Assembly (NCBI RefSeq): GCF_913054185.1
Contig: NZ_CAJXIV010000013.1
Location: 1 to 63,190 of the forward strand
Origin: an uncultured Shimia sp.
GTDB taxonomy: Bacteria > Pseudomonadota > Alphaproteobacteria > Rhodobacterales > Rhodobacteraceae
Direction: 5' to 3'
DNA length: 63,190 nucleotides
Below the pieces are notes generated by a model. It searched no databases. It was not told the origin of the DNA and saw only the letters and a program-made list of their open reading frames with translations. Made by a program: the position numbers and the translations under genes. This document shows positions 52,075 to 61,200 of this stretch, piece after piece (the first letter of the stretch is position 1; every line of letters begins with the position of its first letter).

Positions 52075-52680
52075 ATGACCACAGCAAAAACCCGCCACCA
52101 CCACGGAGACCTCAAACGCGCCCTGATCCGGGCGGGCATTGATTTGTTGGAAGAAGGTGGGCTGGAAGCGCTGAGTTTACGCAAATGTGCCGCGCGCGCT
52201 GGCGTGTCTCATGCGGCTCCTGCGCATCACTTTGCCGGGCTGCCGGGGTTGATCACGGCCATTGCTGAAGAAGGTTTTGACATATTTTCCAAATACATGA
52301 CGGAGGCAATTGATGCTGGAGAGCAGACTGACCGCGCCCGTCTGCGCAGCATATGCCGCGGTTATTTGCAGTTTGGTCTCGGTCACAGTGGGTTGCTCAA
52401 AGTGATGTTTGGCGAACACGGGTTGGGCGTGCATGCGCCGCGTAGCGACAACCGCGAAGAAGCGGAAGCGTACCTGATCCTGCGCAGCGTCTGTGCTCCG
52501 TTTGTACCGGAAGGTGAGGACCCGCACATCGTGGAGGCGCAGGTGTGGTCGCTGATTCACGGGTTCACATTGCTGTATCTTGGTGGCGAGTTTGGTTGTA
52601 CCGACGCGCCGATCGAAGACAGCCCATTTGAAGCGGTCATGGCATTGATTGACCGGATTGGCACACAAGCCACTGGCTAA
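52075..52680 (+). CDS. TetR family regulator (WHG domain type)
   Basis: 201 residues. An N-terminal helix-turn-helix HHHGDLKRALIRAGIDLLEEGGLEALSLRKCAARAGVSHAAPAHHFAGLPGLITAIAEEGF is typical of TetR_N. The C-terminal part (GHSGLLKVMFGEHGLG, QVWSLIHGFTLLYLGGEF) matches the WHG dimerisation/ligand domain. Probably represses itself and the DUF2306 membrane protein through the three-site array upstream. Confidence 0.88.
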   Translation: MTTAKTRHHHGDLKRALIRAGIDLLEEGGLEALSLRKCAARAGVSHAAPAHHFAGLPGLITAIAEEGFDIFSKYMTEAIDAGEQTDRARLRSICRGYLQFGLGHSGLLKVMFGEHGLGVHAPRSDNREEAEAYLILRSVCAPFVPEGEDPHIVEAQVWSLIHGFTLLYLGGEFGCTDAPIEDSPFEAVMALIDRIGTQATG

Positions 52681-52762
52681 ACGCCGCCCCTGCCCCGCAG
52701 CCTCTTGACCCGCGCGGCGTTTCGTTTCACTTGGAAGCGACACTAAAAATGGGACCAAGATC

Positions 52763-53401
52763 ATGCTCACAGCGATCATCGACTATGAAAGCGGCAACTT
52801 GCACTCTGCCGAAAAAGCCTTTCAACGGATGGCCGCAGAGGTGCACGGCGGTGAGGTTGTTGTGACCTCAGATGCCGATGTGGTTGCCAAGGCGGACCGA
52901 CTGGTGCTGCCCGGTGACGGCGCCTTTCCAGCCTGTGCAGCAGAACTGCGCGGTCACAAAGGCATCTATGATGCGATGGTCGAGGCGGTGGAAGGCAAAG
53001 GCCGGCCGTTCCTGGGTATTTGTGTGGGCATGCAGCTGATGGCCAGCCGAGGCCATGAATATGAGCTGACCCAAGGGTTGGGCTGGATCGAAGGTGACGT
53101 TGAGAAGATTGAGCCAAGTGACGCCAGCCTAAAAGTGCCACACATGGGCTGGAACAATCTGGTGATTGACCACCCGCACGCGCTGCTCGATGGCATCAAA
53201 AGCGGTGACCACACCTATTTTGTGCACTCCTATCAGTTCCATGTGACCAAGCCGGAAGAACGTTTGGCGCATGTGGACTATGGTGGAGACGTGACCGCCA
53301 TCATCGGGCGCGACACCATGGTCGGCATGCAGTTCCACCCGGAAAAGAGCCAGGACATTGGCTTGCGCATGATTGGCAACTTCCTGAAATGGACGCCCTA
53401 A
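52763..53401 (+). CDS. hisH: Imidazole glycerol phosphate synthase glutaminase subunit
   Basis: 212 residues. Glutamine-amidotransferase triad: Cys in FLGICVGMQLMASRG, His and Glu in QFHPEKSQD near the C-terminus; oxyanion LPGDGAFPA. It supplies ammonia to HisF. Start ATG at 52763. It is on the same strand as hisA and hisF but separated from them by the AraC/peroxiredoxin block. Confidence 0.95.
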   Translation: MLTAIIDYESGNLHSAEKAFQRMAAEVHGGEVVVTSDADVVAKADRLVLPGDGAFPACAAELRGHKGIYDAMVEAVEGKGRPFLGICVGMQLMASRGHEYELTQGLGWIEGDVEKIEPSDASLKVPHMGWNNLVIDHPHALLDGIKSGDHTYFVHSYQFHVTKPEERLAHVDYGGDVTAIIGRDTMVGMQFHPEKSQDIGLRMIGNFLKWTP

Positions 53402-53450
53402 AGGCACACATGGGAGGGGCCAGCCCCTCTTGCGCCTATGCGCAATTCAC

Positions 53451-53476
53451 CCCGAGGTATTTGGGGAAGAATAAAG
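53451..53476 (+). repeat. AGGTATTT/GGAAGA motif, copy 3
   Basis: CCCGAGGTATTTGGGGAAGAATAAAG-like sequence after a GGAGGGGCCAGCCCCTC hairpin, downstream of hisH; matches the motifs near 0.8 and 20.0 kb. Confidence 0.5.
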
Positions 53477-54202
53477 CTAGGCCGCGCGCAGGGCCGTGGG
53501 CGCAACTCCGTGGGCCTTGCGGAAGGCGCGCGTGAAACTCTCCGGACTGGCGTAGGCATAGCGGCGGGCTACGGCGTCGACGCGGTCGCCACGGGTGATG
53601 TCCTGATGCGCCAATATCAGCCGCCAGCGGCGCAAATACCCCATGGGGGTTTCGCCTACTATTTGCGCAAAGAGTTCGGAGAAGCGCGACAAGGACAGTC
53701 CAGCTTCTTGGGCAAGATCTGCATTGCTCCAGACCCGGCCTGGAAAGTCGTGCATCGCAACAATTGCCCGGCTGAGGCGGGGATCAGCCAGACCAGCCAG
53801 CAAACCCACTTCAGTGGTGCCTTGGGAAATCTGCTCGCGCAGCAAGCGCACCATCAACGCCTCGCCCAAACGATTGATCACCGATTGGGCTCCGCAGCGG
53901 TTGGCGCTGGTTTCCTCTGCCATCAAGCGTACCAAGGCGCGACTGTCCTCTTCACCGCTGAGATCGTAACGTACCTCATCCGGCAAAGCCGCCATCAAAG
54001 GGTTGGACAGCCCCATCCAATCCACTTGTGCGGCAAAGAGCACTTCACCTGCGCAAGTGGTCATGCAGGCACCGCGCGTGAAAAACACCACCCGCGCCGG
54101 GGTGCCATCGGCACCGGCTTTGGCAATCAGATTGGCCTCAGGCAGCGTGGCAGGATGCACGGTGAGGTGAAATTTCTCAACAAGTGTGGTCAGGCGGTCC
54201 AT
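53477..54202 (-). CDS. AraC family transcriptional regulator
   Basis: 241 residues from the Met at 54202 (MDRLTTLVEKFHLTVHPATLPEANL). A cupin-like N-terminal ligand domain with RGACMTTCAGEVLFAAQVD is followed by a C-terminal double helix-turn-helix WSNADLAQEAGLSLSRFSELFAQIVGETPMGYLRRWRLILAHQDITRGDRVDAVARRYAYASPESFTRAFRKAHG. Two Cys near each other in the cupin domain (CMTTC) could sense redox state (inference). Divergent from the peroxiredoxin-like gene. Confidence 0.88.
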   Translation of the reverse strand: MDRLTTLVEKFHLTVHPATLPEANLIAKAGADGTPARVVFFTRGACMTTCAGEVLFAAQVDWMGLSNPLMAALPDEVRYDLSGEEDSRALVRLMAEETSANRCGAQSVINRLGEALMVRLLREQISQGTTEVGLLAGLADPRLSRAIVAMHDFPGRVWSNADLAQEAGLSLSRFSELFAQIVGETPMGYLRRWRLILAHQDITRGDRVDAVARRYAYASPESFTRAFRKAHGVAPTALRAA

Positions 54203-54297
54203 TTGAGGCTTTCGGAGTTTTGGCACGATCAATCGGATTTAATTGACACAGAAACCGACAATAAGTCCAGCAAGCACAAATTCAAGAGGACAATCCT

Positions 54298-54834
54298 ATG
54301 CTGATCCCCCGCCAAAGAACGCCAAACCTGACTCTGCCACTTGTGGGTGGTGGCACTTTTGATCTCTCCGCTGAAGGCTCTGAGCGCGGCACTGTGGTGT
54401 GTTTCTATCGCGGCCTGCACTGCCCGATCTGCGCCACTTACCTGAAAGAACTGGAAAAGCTGGTCGCCGCGTTTACCGAGCGTGGCGTAACCTGTGTGGC
54501 AGTCAGCAGCGATGGCGCAGAGCGCGCTGCTGACATGGCCAAGAAGATTGAAGCCACCGGCCTGCGCGTGGCCTATGATCTGCCGTTGGATGTGGCCAAA
54601 GCATGGGGTCTGTACATCTCCACCTCACGCGGCAAAACCTCCATTGGCATTGAAGAGCCTGCGCTGTTCTCCGAGCCGGGTCTGTTTATGGTCAGCCCTG
54701 AGCAAGCGCTGTATTATGGCTCGGTGCAGACCATGCCATTTGTGCGCCCGCATTTCAGCGAGCTTCTGGGGGCGTTGGATTTTGCAATCAAAAACGACTA
54801 TCCGGCCCGTGGTGAGTTCACCGGCGCGGTGTGA
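54298..54834 (+). CDS. Peroxiredoxin-like (AhpC/TSA/redoxin) protein
   Basis: 178 residues. Thioredoxin fold with VVCFYRGLHCPICATYLKELEKLVAAF; the CPIC motif keeps the peroxidatic Cys position of AhpC/TSA proteins and adds a CxxC partner. There is no Tpx or BCP hallmark and no signal peptide. It probably reduces peroxides or acts as a thiol exchange protein, and may be the target of the divergent AraC regulator (95 bases between starts). Confidence 0.82.
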   Translation: MLIPRQRTPNLTLPLVGGGTFDLSAEGSERGTVVCFYRGLHCPICATYLKELEKLVAAFTERGVTCVAVSSDGAERAADMAKKIEATGLRVAYDLPLDVAKAWGLYISTSRGKTSIGIEEPALFSEPGLFMVSPEQALYYGSVQTMPFVRPHFSELLGALDFAIKNDYPARGEFTGAV

Positions 54835-54850
54835 ACGATCAGAACAGCAT

Positions 54851-54882
54851 AAAAAAAGGCGCGGGATAACCGCGCCTTTTTG
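54851..54882. terminator. Bidirectional terminator
   Basis: AAAAAAAGGCGCGG-GATAA-CCGCGCCTTTTT between the convergent peroxiredoxin-like and DUF2147 genes. Confidence 0.9.
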
Positions 54883-54900
54883 TGTTTCTGCAGGCGCGCG

Positions 54901-55296
54901 TTACTTGACGCGGGTCCAGGATCCGCCGCTGCGGCAGATGCCCAGGACACAGCCGCTCACTGCCAAGGCATTGCCAGAGAGCTGCAACTTGCCTTTGTAA
55001 GTCTTGTCGCGGTCCGGCGAGTAGACCTTGCCGCCGCTATAGGCCCCGCCGCCATCCGCGTTCATATCCCAAATGATTTGGCGGCCGTTGTTTGGGCTAT
55101 CGAGCTCGCTGCCATCCGGATTGAACGATTTGGCCAGAGTGCCGCAGATTTTGCTGCCACAGGCCACAACGTTGATCAGACCATAGTTGCCATTGTCATC
55201 CGGAATGGTTTTCCAAGTGCCAAAAATGGGGTCAGCAAAGGCCGATGTGGCCCCAATCAGGGTCAAGGCCGCAGCCATTAGCGTTTTTTTCATCAT
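54901..55296 (-). CDS. Secreted DUF2147 protein
   Basis: 131 residues from the ATG at 55296 (MMKKTLMAAALTLIGATSAFA-DP, signal peptide), with GGAGGAAA directly upstream. The mature domain FGTWKTIPDDNGNYGLINVVACGSKICGTLAKSF, DMNADGGGAYSGGKVYSPDRDKTYKGKLQLSGNALAVSGC is DUF2147, a lipocalin-like small barrel of unknown role, with four Cys. Periplasmic or outer-membrane-associated. It lies between the peroxiredoxin-like gene and hisA on the minus strand. Confidence 0.82.
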   Translation of the reverse strand: MMKKTLMAAALTLIGATSAFADPIFGTWKTIPDDNGNYGLINVVACGSKICGTLAKSFNPDGSELDSPNNGRQIIWDMNADGGGAYSGGKVYSPDRDKTYKGKLQLSGNALAVSGCVLGICRSGGSWTRVK

Positions 55297-55463
55297 TTTC
55301 CTCCCGAGTATTTGCACAAACTCTGCGACAAGCCTGTGAGTCGCATCAACCCTGACTTTGGGTCAGGGAGTGATGTCTCGCCGCGTTGCAATTTTGACGA
55401 CACCATGCAAAACCAACCTTAACAGCCGGTTTCGGCGCGACACGACAAAAAGGCCCCTGCCCC

Positions 55464-56186
55464 ATGATCCTTTATCCCGCGATTGACCTCAAAGATGGCA
55501 ATGCTGTGCGCCTGCTGCATGGTGACATGGACAAGGAAACCGTGTTCAACGAAAACCCAGCCGCACAGGCGTTGGAATTTGTCGAAGCGGGCTGTGAGTG
55601 GCTGCATCTGGTGGACCTGAACGGCGCGTTTGCGGGCATTCCGATCAACGCGACGCCGGTTGAGGAAATCCTCAAGCAAACCAATGTGCCAGCGCAGCTG
55701 GGTGGTGGCATTCGTGACATGGCCACGATTGAACGCTGGATTTCCAAAGGCCTGTCTCGCGTGATCCTGGGCACGGTTGCGGTGGAAAACCCGGATCTGG
55801 TGCGTGAAGCGGCCAAAGAGTTCCCCGGTAAAGTGGCCGTGGGTATTGACGCACGTGACGGCAAAGTGGCGACCAAAGGTTGGGCCGAAGAGACCGATGT
55901 CGACGTGATCGATCTTGCCAAGTCGTTTGAAAACGACGGCGTGTGCGCGATCATCTACACTGACATCCTGCGCGACGGTGCGATGAAAGGTCCCAACGTG
56001 GACGCCACGGCAGCACTGGCCAAAGCTGTATCAATCCCGGTGATCGCCAGCGGTGGTGTGAGCTCTGTCGACGACCTGAAGGCGCTCAAAAACTGTGGCG
56101 CAGCGCTGAACGGCGCAATTTCTGGCCGTGCGCTGTATGACGGCGCGATTGACCTTGGAGAGGCGCTGAAAGTCCTGAAGGCGTGA
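55464..56186 (+). CDS. hisA: Phosphoribosylformimino-AICAR-phosphate isomerase
   Basis: 240 residues. TIM-barrel isomerase motifs: [77 protein letters not shown] and [16 protein letters not shown] (two phosphate-binding repeats). The catalytic Asp in AIDL and LVDLNGA match. It acts just before HisH/HisF in histidine synthesis. The small membrane gene begins within its stop. Confidence 0.95.
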   Translation: MILYPAIDLKDGNAVRLLHGDMDKETVFNENPAAQALEFVEAGCEWLHLVDLNGAFAGIPINATPVEEILKQTNVPAQLGGGIRDMATIERWISKGLSRVILGTVAVENPDLVREAAKEFPGKVAVGIDARDGKVATKGWAEETDVDVIDLAKSFENDGVCAIIYTDILRDGAMKGPNVDATAALAKAVSIPVIASGGVSSVDDLKALKNCGAALNGAISGRALYDGAIDLGEALKVLKA

Positions 56187-56494
56187 GACTGCGCCGCAAG
56201 ATTGCTTATGCAGTACTGACACTGGTGCTGGCGGCCTGTGTGTGGCCAGCCTATTTGGTCTGGTGGGCGCAGCGCACTGCCGAGGCCCATGGCTGCACAT
56301 TTGGCATGGCGATGCACACCGACGGGTGTTTCGTGAACGGTGAAAACATCGGCGCACAGCTCAATTCGGCTTATTCCAATGCTGGCTTGGTGATCCTGAC
56401 CATGCCGGTAGGCTTTGTGATTGTGGTGAGCCTGATTGTGATGGTGAGCAAAGACCTGCGTCGCAAAAGCAAGGACGTATCAGGCGAGGCGTGA
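56183..56494 (+). CDS. Small membrane protein of unknown function
   Basis: 103 residues from a GTG overlapping the hisA TGA. Two membrane helices: [21 protein letters not shown] (about 9-29) and [21 protein letters not shown] (about 69-90), with a 38-residue loop containing two Cys (HGCTFG, DGCFVN) likely outside. The C-terminal tail is basic. Translation appears coupled to hisA, but a link to histidine synthesis is not evident. No family recognised. Confidence 0.6.
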   Translation: MRLRRKIAYAVLTLVLAACVWPAYLVWWAQRTAEAHGCTFGMAMHTDGCFVNGENIGAQLNSAYSNAGLVILTMPVGFVIVVSLIVMVSKDLRRKSKDVSGEA

Positions 56495-56563
56495 CCTTGT
56501 GACGCCTTGGGGTTTGCTTGGTTCTGCCGCAGCTTGGCGGCGCGAACAAATCAGGAGACGCAG

Positions 56564-57031
56564 ATGTCCGTTTCATTCTTTGATGTCACCGCCACGCCCT
56601 TGCCCGAAAACAGTCAGCTACACGCCCGTATTGCGCCGGATGATTTTCTGGATTGTTATTGCATTGACAGTGACATGCCACCGCGCCAAGCGGCGGAAAT
56701 TGTCACCAACTTTCCCGGCTGGGCGCAGATGCTGGCCAACTTGCGCACTGTGTTGGTGAAACCTTTTGGCCTGCGCACCGAAGCCCCCAAAAATCAGGAC
56801 TGTGTTGGGATTTTCCCTGTGGAAAGTGAGAGCGACACAGAGGTGATTGCCGGGTTTGATGACAGCCACCTGAATTTTAGGGTGTCGGTGCTTTCGCAAG
56901 GCGGCAAGGTGTTTGTCGCCACATGGGTGCACCGCAACAACCTGTTTGGGCGGATGTACTTGGCCACCATTATGCCATTTCACATCCTGATTGCGCGGGA
57001 GTCATTGGTGCGCGTGGCACGAGCAACCTAG
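56564..57031 (+). CDS. DUF2867 family protein
   Basis: 155 residues from the ATG at 56564 (AGGAGA upstream). DUF2867 pattern: DDFLDCYCID, PGWAQMLANLRTVLVKPFGLRTE, VGIFPVESESDTEVIAGFDDSHLNFRVSVLSQGGKVFVATWVHRNNLFGRMYLATIMPFHILIARE. This small domain is found in oxidoreductase-associated proteins; its role is unknown. It lies between hisA and hisF, perhaps on the same transcript. Confidence 0.78.
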   Translation: MSVSFFDVTATPLPENSQLHARIAPDDFLDCYCIDSDMPPRQAAEIVTNFPGWAQMLANLRTVLVKPFGLRTEAPKNQDCVGIFPVESESDTEVIAGFDDSHLNFRVSVLSQGGKVFVATWVHRNNLFGRMYLATIMPFHILIARESLVRVARAT

Positions 57032-57109
57032 GCGTCCTCCGTCTGAGCAGATTGCACGTTGCGCCGCGCCACGCTAAGGAGGGGCGCAACGCTTTGAGAA
57101 AGCTCCGAT

Positions 57110-57907
57110 ATGCTGAAAACTCGTATCATTCCCTGTCTGGATGTCGCTGATGGCCGTGTGGTCAAAGGTGTAAACTTTGTTGGCCTGCGCGATGCGGGCG
57201 ACCCGGTTGAGGCCGCACGCGTGTATGACGCAGCTGGCGCGGACGAAATTTGCTTTCTGGACATTCATGCCACCCACGACAATCGCGGCGTGATGATTGA
57301 CATGGTGCAGCGCACAGCGGAGCAGTGTTTTGTGCCCCTCACAGTTGGCGGAGGTGTGCGCACTGTGGCCGATGTCCGTAAACTGTTGCTGGCCGGTGCT
57401 GACAAGGTGAGCTTCAATTCTGCGGCCGTGGCCAACCCGGATGTGATTGCCGAAGCCGCCGCGCAGTTTGGCAGCCAGTGCATTGTCTGTGCGATTGACG
57501 CCAAAACCATTGGCCATGACAACAACGGCGTGCCCAACAAATGGGGTATTTTCACCCATGGCGGGCGGAAAGCGGCTTTGGACAAAAACGGCAATCCAAT
57601 TGACGCGGTGGAGTTTGCCAAGCTGGTGGTGGCCAAAGGTGCGGGGGAAATCCTGCTGACATCGATGGACCGCGACGGCACCAAAGCGGGTTTCAACCTG
57701 CCGCTGACCCGAGCCATCAGCGACGCAGTGAACGTGCCGGTGATTGCATCCGGTGGCGTGGGAACACTTGACCATCTCGTCGAAGGCGTGACCGAAGGGG
57801 GCGCAAGTGCGGTTTTGGCAGCATCGATCTTTCACTTTGGCGAATTTACTGTGCAGGAAGCCAAGCAATACATGCACGACGCCGGTATTCCGATGAGGCT
57901 GACATGA
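57110..57907 (+). CDS. hisF: Imidazole glycerol phosphate synthase cyclase subunit
   Basis: 265 residues. Motifs: [32 protein letters not shown] (catalytic Asp), [60 protein letters not shown] (second catalytic Asp) and [15 protein letters not shown]. With HisH it makes imidazole-glycerol phosphate and AICAR. The hisE start (ATG at 57904) overlaps its TGA. Confidence 0.97.
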   Translation: MLKTRIIPCLDVADGRVVKGVNFVGLRDAGDPVEAARVYDAAGADEICFLDIHATHDNRGVMIDMVQRTAEQCFVPLTVGGGVRTVADVRKLLLAGADKVSFNSAAVANPDVIAEAAAQFGSQCIVCAIDAKTIGHDNNGVPNKWGIFTHGGRKAALDKNGNPIDAVEFAKLVVAKGAGEILLTSMDRDGTKAGFNLPLTRAISDAVNVPVIASGGVGTLDHLVEGVTEGGASAVLAASIFHFGEFTVQEAKQYMHDAGIPMRLT

Positions 57908-58221
57908 GTGTTCTAAAAGAATTGGCCGCCACCATTGCTGAGCGCGCCAAAGCAGACCCCGAAAGCAGCTGGACAGCAAAGCTTCTGGCCAAAGGCCCGG
58001 AGAAATGCGCTGAGAAATTTGGCGAGGAAGCCATCGAAGCGGTGATTGAAGCTGTGAAAGGCGACCGCGAGAAGCTGACCTATGAGGCGGCCGATGTGCT
58101 GTATCACCTGCTGGTGATGCTGGAAGCGCGTGACGTGGCGCTGGACGACGTGCTGGCAGAGCTGGCCCGACGTCAGGGCCTCAGCGGTGTGGCCGAAAAA
58201 GCCGCGCGCCCCAAAGGCTAA
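57904..58221 (+). CDS. hisE: Phosphoribosyl-ATP diphosphatase
   Basis: 105 residues, single domain. MazG-like helices with [72 protein letters not shown], the metal-binding EE...E..D pattern of HisE. It hydrolyses phosphoribosyl-ATP to phosphoribosyl-AMP, the second step of the pathway. Overlaps hisF by four bases (ATGA). Confidence 0.96.
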   Translation: MSVLKELAATIAERAKADPESSWTAKLLAKGPEKCAEKFGEEAIEAVIEAVKGDREKLTYEAADVLYHLLVMLEARDVALDDVLAELARRQGLSGVAEKAARPKG

Positions 58222-58288
58222 GCAAACACTTTGGCATTTGCGCGGGTCAGCCTATAGTCGCGCAAAAGTCCAAAGAGGCCTCGAGTTG

Positions 58289-58825
58289 ATGATTGCAAAT
58301 TTACGGGTGGGACTGGCGCTTCTGGCGGCAGTGGTTTTGGTGGCGTGTGGCGCGCCGCAAGAGAAAGCGCCAGCGGATGTGGCTGGATTGGCTCAAGCGT
58401 TGATCGCTCTTGATCCAGCTGTTGACCCCGCCGAGGCCGCTCGTGCGGCGGAGATTTCCTACAATTACTCACTGGTGCTGCGCCAAGACTACAACGTCAC
58501 CGACAGCGCGCTGATGCACAACGCCAAGGTCAACCAAGGTCGGCGCCCGCGCGGGCTGTGCTGGCATTGGGCGGATGATCTCCAGACCCGCTTGCGTCAG
58601 GAAAATTTTCAGACCCTGGACATGCACCGTGCCATTGCCAACCACGACACCATCCTGATCGAGCACAGCACGGTTGTGATGAGCGCCCGTGGCGAAAAAA
58701 TGCGCGAAGGCATCGTGCTCGATCCATGGCGCTATGGCGGGTATCTGTTCTGGTCGCCGGTACTGGAAGACAGCCGATACAACTGGGAAGAGCGCCACGT
58801 CGTACAAGCGGGACGCAAACGGTAA
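58289..58825 (+). CDS. Lipoprotein with a possible Cys-His-Asp protease-like core
   Basis: 178 residues from the ATG at 58289. Lipobox LVAC at about residue 20. The mature part has HNAKVNQGRRPRGLCWHWADDLQTRL, LIEHSTVVMSARGEKMREGIVLDPWRYGGYLFWSP. Cys in GLCWHW, His in IEHSTV and Asp in VLDPWR follow the order of transglutaminase-like cysteine peptidases. This triad reading is a guess from spacing. Probably anchored in the periplasm. Confidence 0.6.
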   Translation: MIANLRVGLALLAAVVLVACGAPQEKAPADVAGLAQALIALDPAVDPAEAARAAEISYNYSLVLRQDYNVTDSALMHNAKVNQGRRPRGLCWHWADDLQTRLRQENFQTLDMHRAIANHDTILIEHSTVVMSARGEKMREGIVLDPWRYGGYLFWSPVLEDSRYNWEERHVVQAGRKR

Positions 58826-58932
58826 AAAGAAGGGTTTTTCGATCCAAGGTCCACACATGGTAAGCGAACTTTAGGTAAATTTAAGACTCTACGCGTCATC
58901 AAAGAAACCTAGGCAACAAGACTGCAGATGTC

Positions 58933-60666
58933 ATGACTACCGACGTTTCCAGAGGTTTTGGCGCTGTGATCAGAAACTACTTCTGGCCGCCGCTGCTTCA
59001 AGACCACGGATTTCAGGCCACCCGCGCAAGGCTTTTGTGTGGGTTCTCCGGCATTTTGGGCGTTGTTGCCGCCCTCTATAATCTGTACCTGCACGCCACT
59101 GACCCACAGTACGACGTGCCGTTGGCAACCGCATCGATCGTTTTTGTTCTGGGATACTTTCTGACACCTTTGATTTGGCACAAAACCAAGAGTATGGTGT
59201 TGAGCACTGTGGCTCTGGAACTTGTGTTCCTTGCCCACACCAATCTTTTGATGTTCAAGGATACTGACTACTTGTGGCGTCAAGAGATCTTCTTGATCGG
59301 CCCCCCAGTTCTAACCCTGCTTTTGATCGGACAGCGCGCTGCCTGGATCACTGCGATTGTGGTCACGCTCAATCTCGTCGCAGCGGCCCTCCTACTCGAA
59401 GCCTTGCCGCTCAGCGCGGCTTTGGCAACAGCCCTGGTTATCGCAACTCTCATGGTCGGGCTCACTATGTTCCACAGCGAGATCCAGCGCAAAGAGGCGC
59501 GCCTGATTGAGCTGCGCGACGAAGCACAGCGTGCGGATCGGGAAAAAAGTGAGTTTTTAGCGAAGATGAGCCACGAAATTCGAACGCCACTCAATGGGTT
59601 ATCCGGCATTCTTCAACTTCTGGACGAAACGGAGATGACCGAAGACCAAAAATCTCTAGTGGCCACCGGGCGCAGCTCTGGTCGCAGCCTGATGGTGTTG
59701 ATCAACGACGTGTTGGACTATTCCAAGATTGCCGCACATGGCGTGAGCATTGAAAACATTCCGTTTGCGACCCGCGAAATGCTGACTGGTATTTCGGCCG
59801 CACAATCTGGAGCGGCCAAGGCCAAAGAACTCGCGCTGGACATCGAAATTGCCGCCGACGTTCCAGCCTGGATATCTGCCGATCCGACGCGCCTCAATCA
59901 GGTGATCACCAATTTGGTTGGCAACGCCATCAAATTTTCCCAAAACGGTGCGGTGACTTTGATGGTTTCAGTGCAAGGTGCGCTGCTACATGTTGCCGTG
60001 CGGGATGAAGGCATTGGCCTCACCCAAGAAGCCCAAGCGCGTATTTTTAACAAGTTTGAGCAAGCCAGCTCTGCCACCAACCGCCGGTACGGTGGCACCG
60101 GGCTGGGCCTGTCGATCTCCAAGGAGCTGGTCGAACTGATGGGTGGCGAGATTGGCGTGGAAAGCGCGCCGTTCAAAGGTAGCACCTTCTGGTTCACTGT
60201 CCCACTGGTGGTTGTCGACGCGCCAAAGGAAACACCCCAACACGCCAGCGCGCCGACCATCACAAGTTTTGGCGGAGTTCAGGCGTTGGTGGTGGAGGAC
60301 AACCGCACCAACCAGATGATCGTGCGGCGGTTTCTGGAAAGCATGGGGGTTGACGTGGACATGGTGGAGGATGGGCGGCCTGCCCTGCAACGCTGTGCCG
60401 CCAAACGCTATGATCTGATCCTGATGGACATTCAGCTGTTGGACATGGACGGCGTGGAGGCCACGGAAATTCTACGGGCGCATCCCGGCCCCAATCAACA
60501 CACGCCCATCGTGGCACTCTCTGCCAACATCTTGCCGGAGCAAACCAACAGTTACCTGAAAGCTGGCATGAACGCCTGTCTTGGCAAACCATTCCGCAAA
60601 GATGAACTTGCAAAAGTGATGGGTGAGCTGGTCAAATCCACAAAAGCCGACAAACCGGCTGCTTAG
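58933..60666 (+). CDS. Hybrid sensor histidine kinase/response regulator
   Basis: 577 residues. Six or so N-terminal membrane helices (about 25-185), then HisKA with the phospho-acceptor His in KMSHEIRTPLNGLSGILQL, HATPase with N box QVITNLVGNAIKFS, DEGIGL, F and G boxes (GGTGLGLSISKELV), and a C-terminal receiver domain (VVEDNRTNQ, phospho-Asp in LMDIQL, VALSANI, CLGKPFRKDEL). The signal is sensed in or at the membrane. No separate response regulator or output gene is nearby, so its partners are unknown. Confidence 0.92.
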   Translation: MTTDVSRGFGAVIRNYFWPPLLQDHGFQATRARLLCGFSGILGVVAALYNLYLHATDPQYDVPLATASIVFVLGYFLTPLIWHKTKSMVLSTVALELVFLAHTNLLMFKDTDYLWRQEIFLIGPPVLTLLLIGQRAAWITAIVVTLNLVAAALLLEALPLSAALATALVIATLMVGLTMFHSEIQRKEARLIELRDEAQRADREKSEFLAKMSHEIRTPLNGLSGILQLLDETEMTEDQKSLVATGRSSGRSLMVLINDVLDYSKIAAHGVSIENIPFATREMLTGISAAQSGAAKAKELALDIEIAADVPAWISADPTRLNQVITNLVGNAIKFSQNGAVTLMVSVQGALLHVAVRDEGIGLTQEAQARIFNKFEQASSATNRRYGGTGLGLSISKELVELMGGEIGVESAPFKGSTFWFTVPLVVVDAPKETPQHASAPTITSFGGVQALVVEDNRTNQMIVRRFLESMGVDVDMVEDGRPALQRCAAKRYDLILMDIQLLDMDGVEATEILRAHPGPNQHTPIVALSANILPEQTNSYLKAGMNACLGKPFRKDELAKVMGELVKSTKADKPAA

Positions 60667-61130
60667 AGTTTTGACGAAATCACCCCGGTGTTGAAGCCGC
60701 CCATGCGCAGCTCGCCAAACAGACGTTGATATTCAATTTTCGGGCAGCGGTTTTGCACCACATCCACGCCACGCGCCTCAGCAACTGCTGCGGCCTCGGC
60801 GTGCTCTACGCCAATTTGCATCCAGATTGTCTGTAACGCTGGAAACCGCGCCAAAGCTTCGTCCACAATCGCCGGTACAGCCTCGGACCGGCGAAAGATA
60901 TCGACCATATCAACAGGGTCCTGAATGGCGCTTAAACTGGGTTGTATGGTGGCGCCAAACAGATTTTTGCCTGCGTGTCCCGGATTCACAGGAATGACCG
61001 TGTAGCCTTTGAGCGACAAATACCGCGCCACGTAATAGCTCGGACGCACCGGGTTCATCGACACGCCGACCACCGCGATGGTTTTGCTGCGCTTCAGAAT
61101 GTCACGCAAAAAGGGATCAGGATATGTCAT
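60663..61130 (-). CDS. CoA-binding protein (succinyl-CoA synthetase-like Rossmann domain)
   Basis: 155 residues. A nucleotide fold with TIAVVGVSMNPVRPSYYVARYLSLKGYTVIPVNPGHAGKNLFG near the N-terminus and VDMVDIFRRSEAVPAIVDEAL, TIWMQIGVEHAEAAAVAEARGVDVVQNRCPKIEY later is typical of the CoA-binding domain (YccU type). It is single-domain, no ligase part. A metabolic or regulatory role is inferred. Its stop overlaps the histidine-kinase stop on the other strand by four bases. Confidence 0.87.
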   Translation of the reverse strand: MTYPDPFLRDILKRSKTIAVVGVSMNPVRPSYYVARYLSLKGYTVIPVNPGHAGKNLFGATIQPSLSAIQDPVDMVDIFRRSEAVPAIVDEALARFPALQTIWMQIGVEHAEAAAVAEARGVDVVQNRCPKIEYQRLFGELRMGGFNTGVISSKL

Positions 61131-61200
61131 GGCAATGTGTCTTGTTCCGGAAGGTCTGAATTCACCGCCACCCTACAGAGACACCCCCAGAAAAAAAGCC

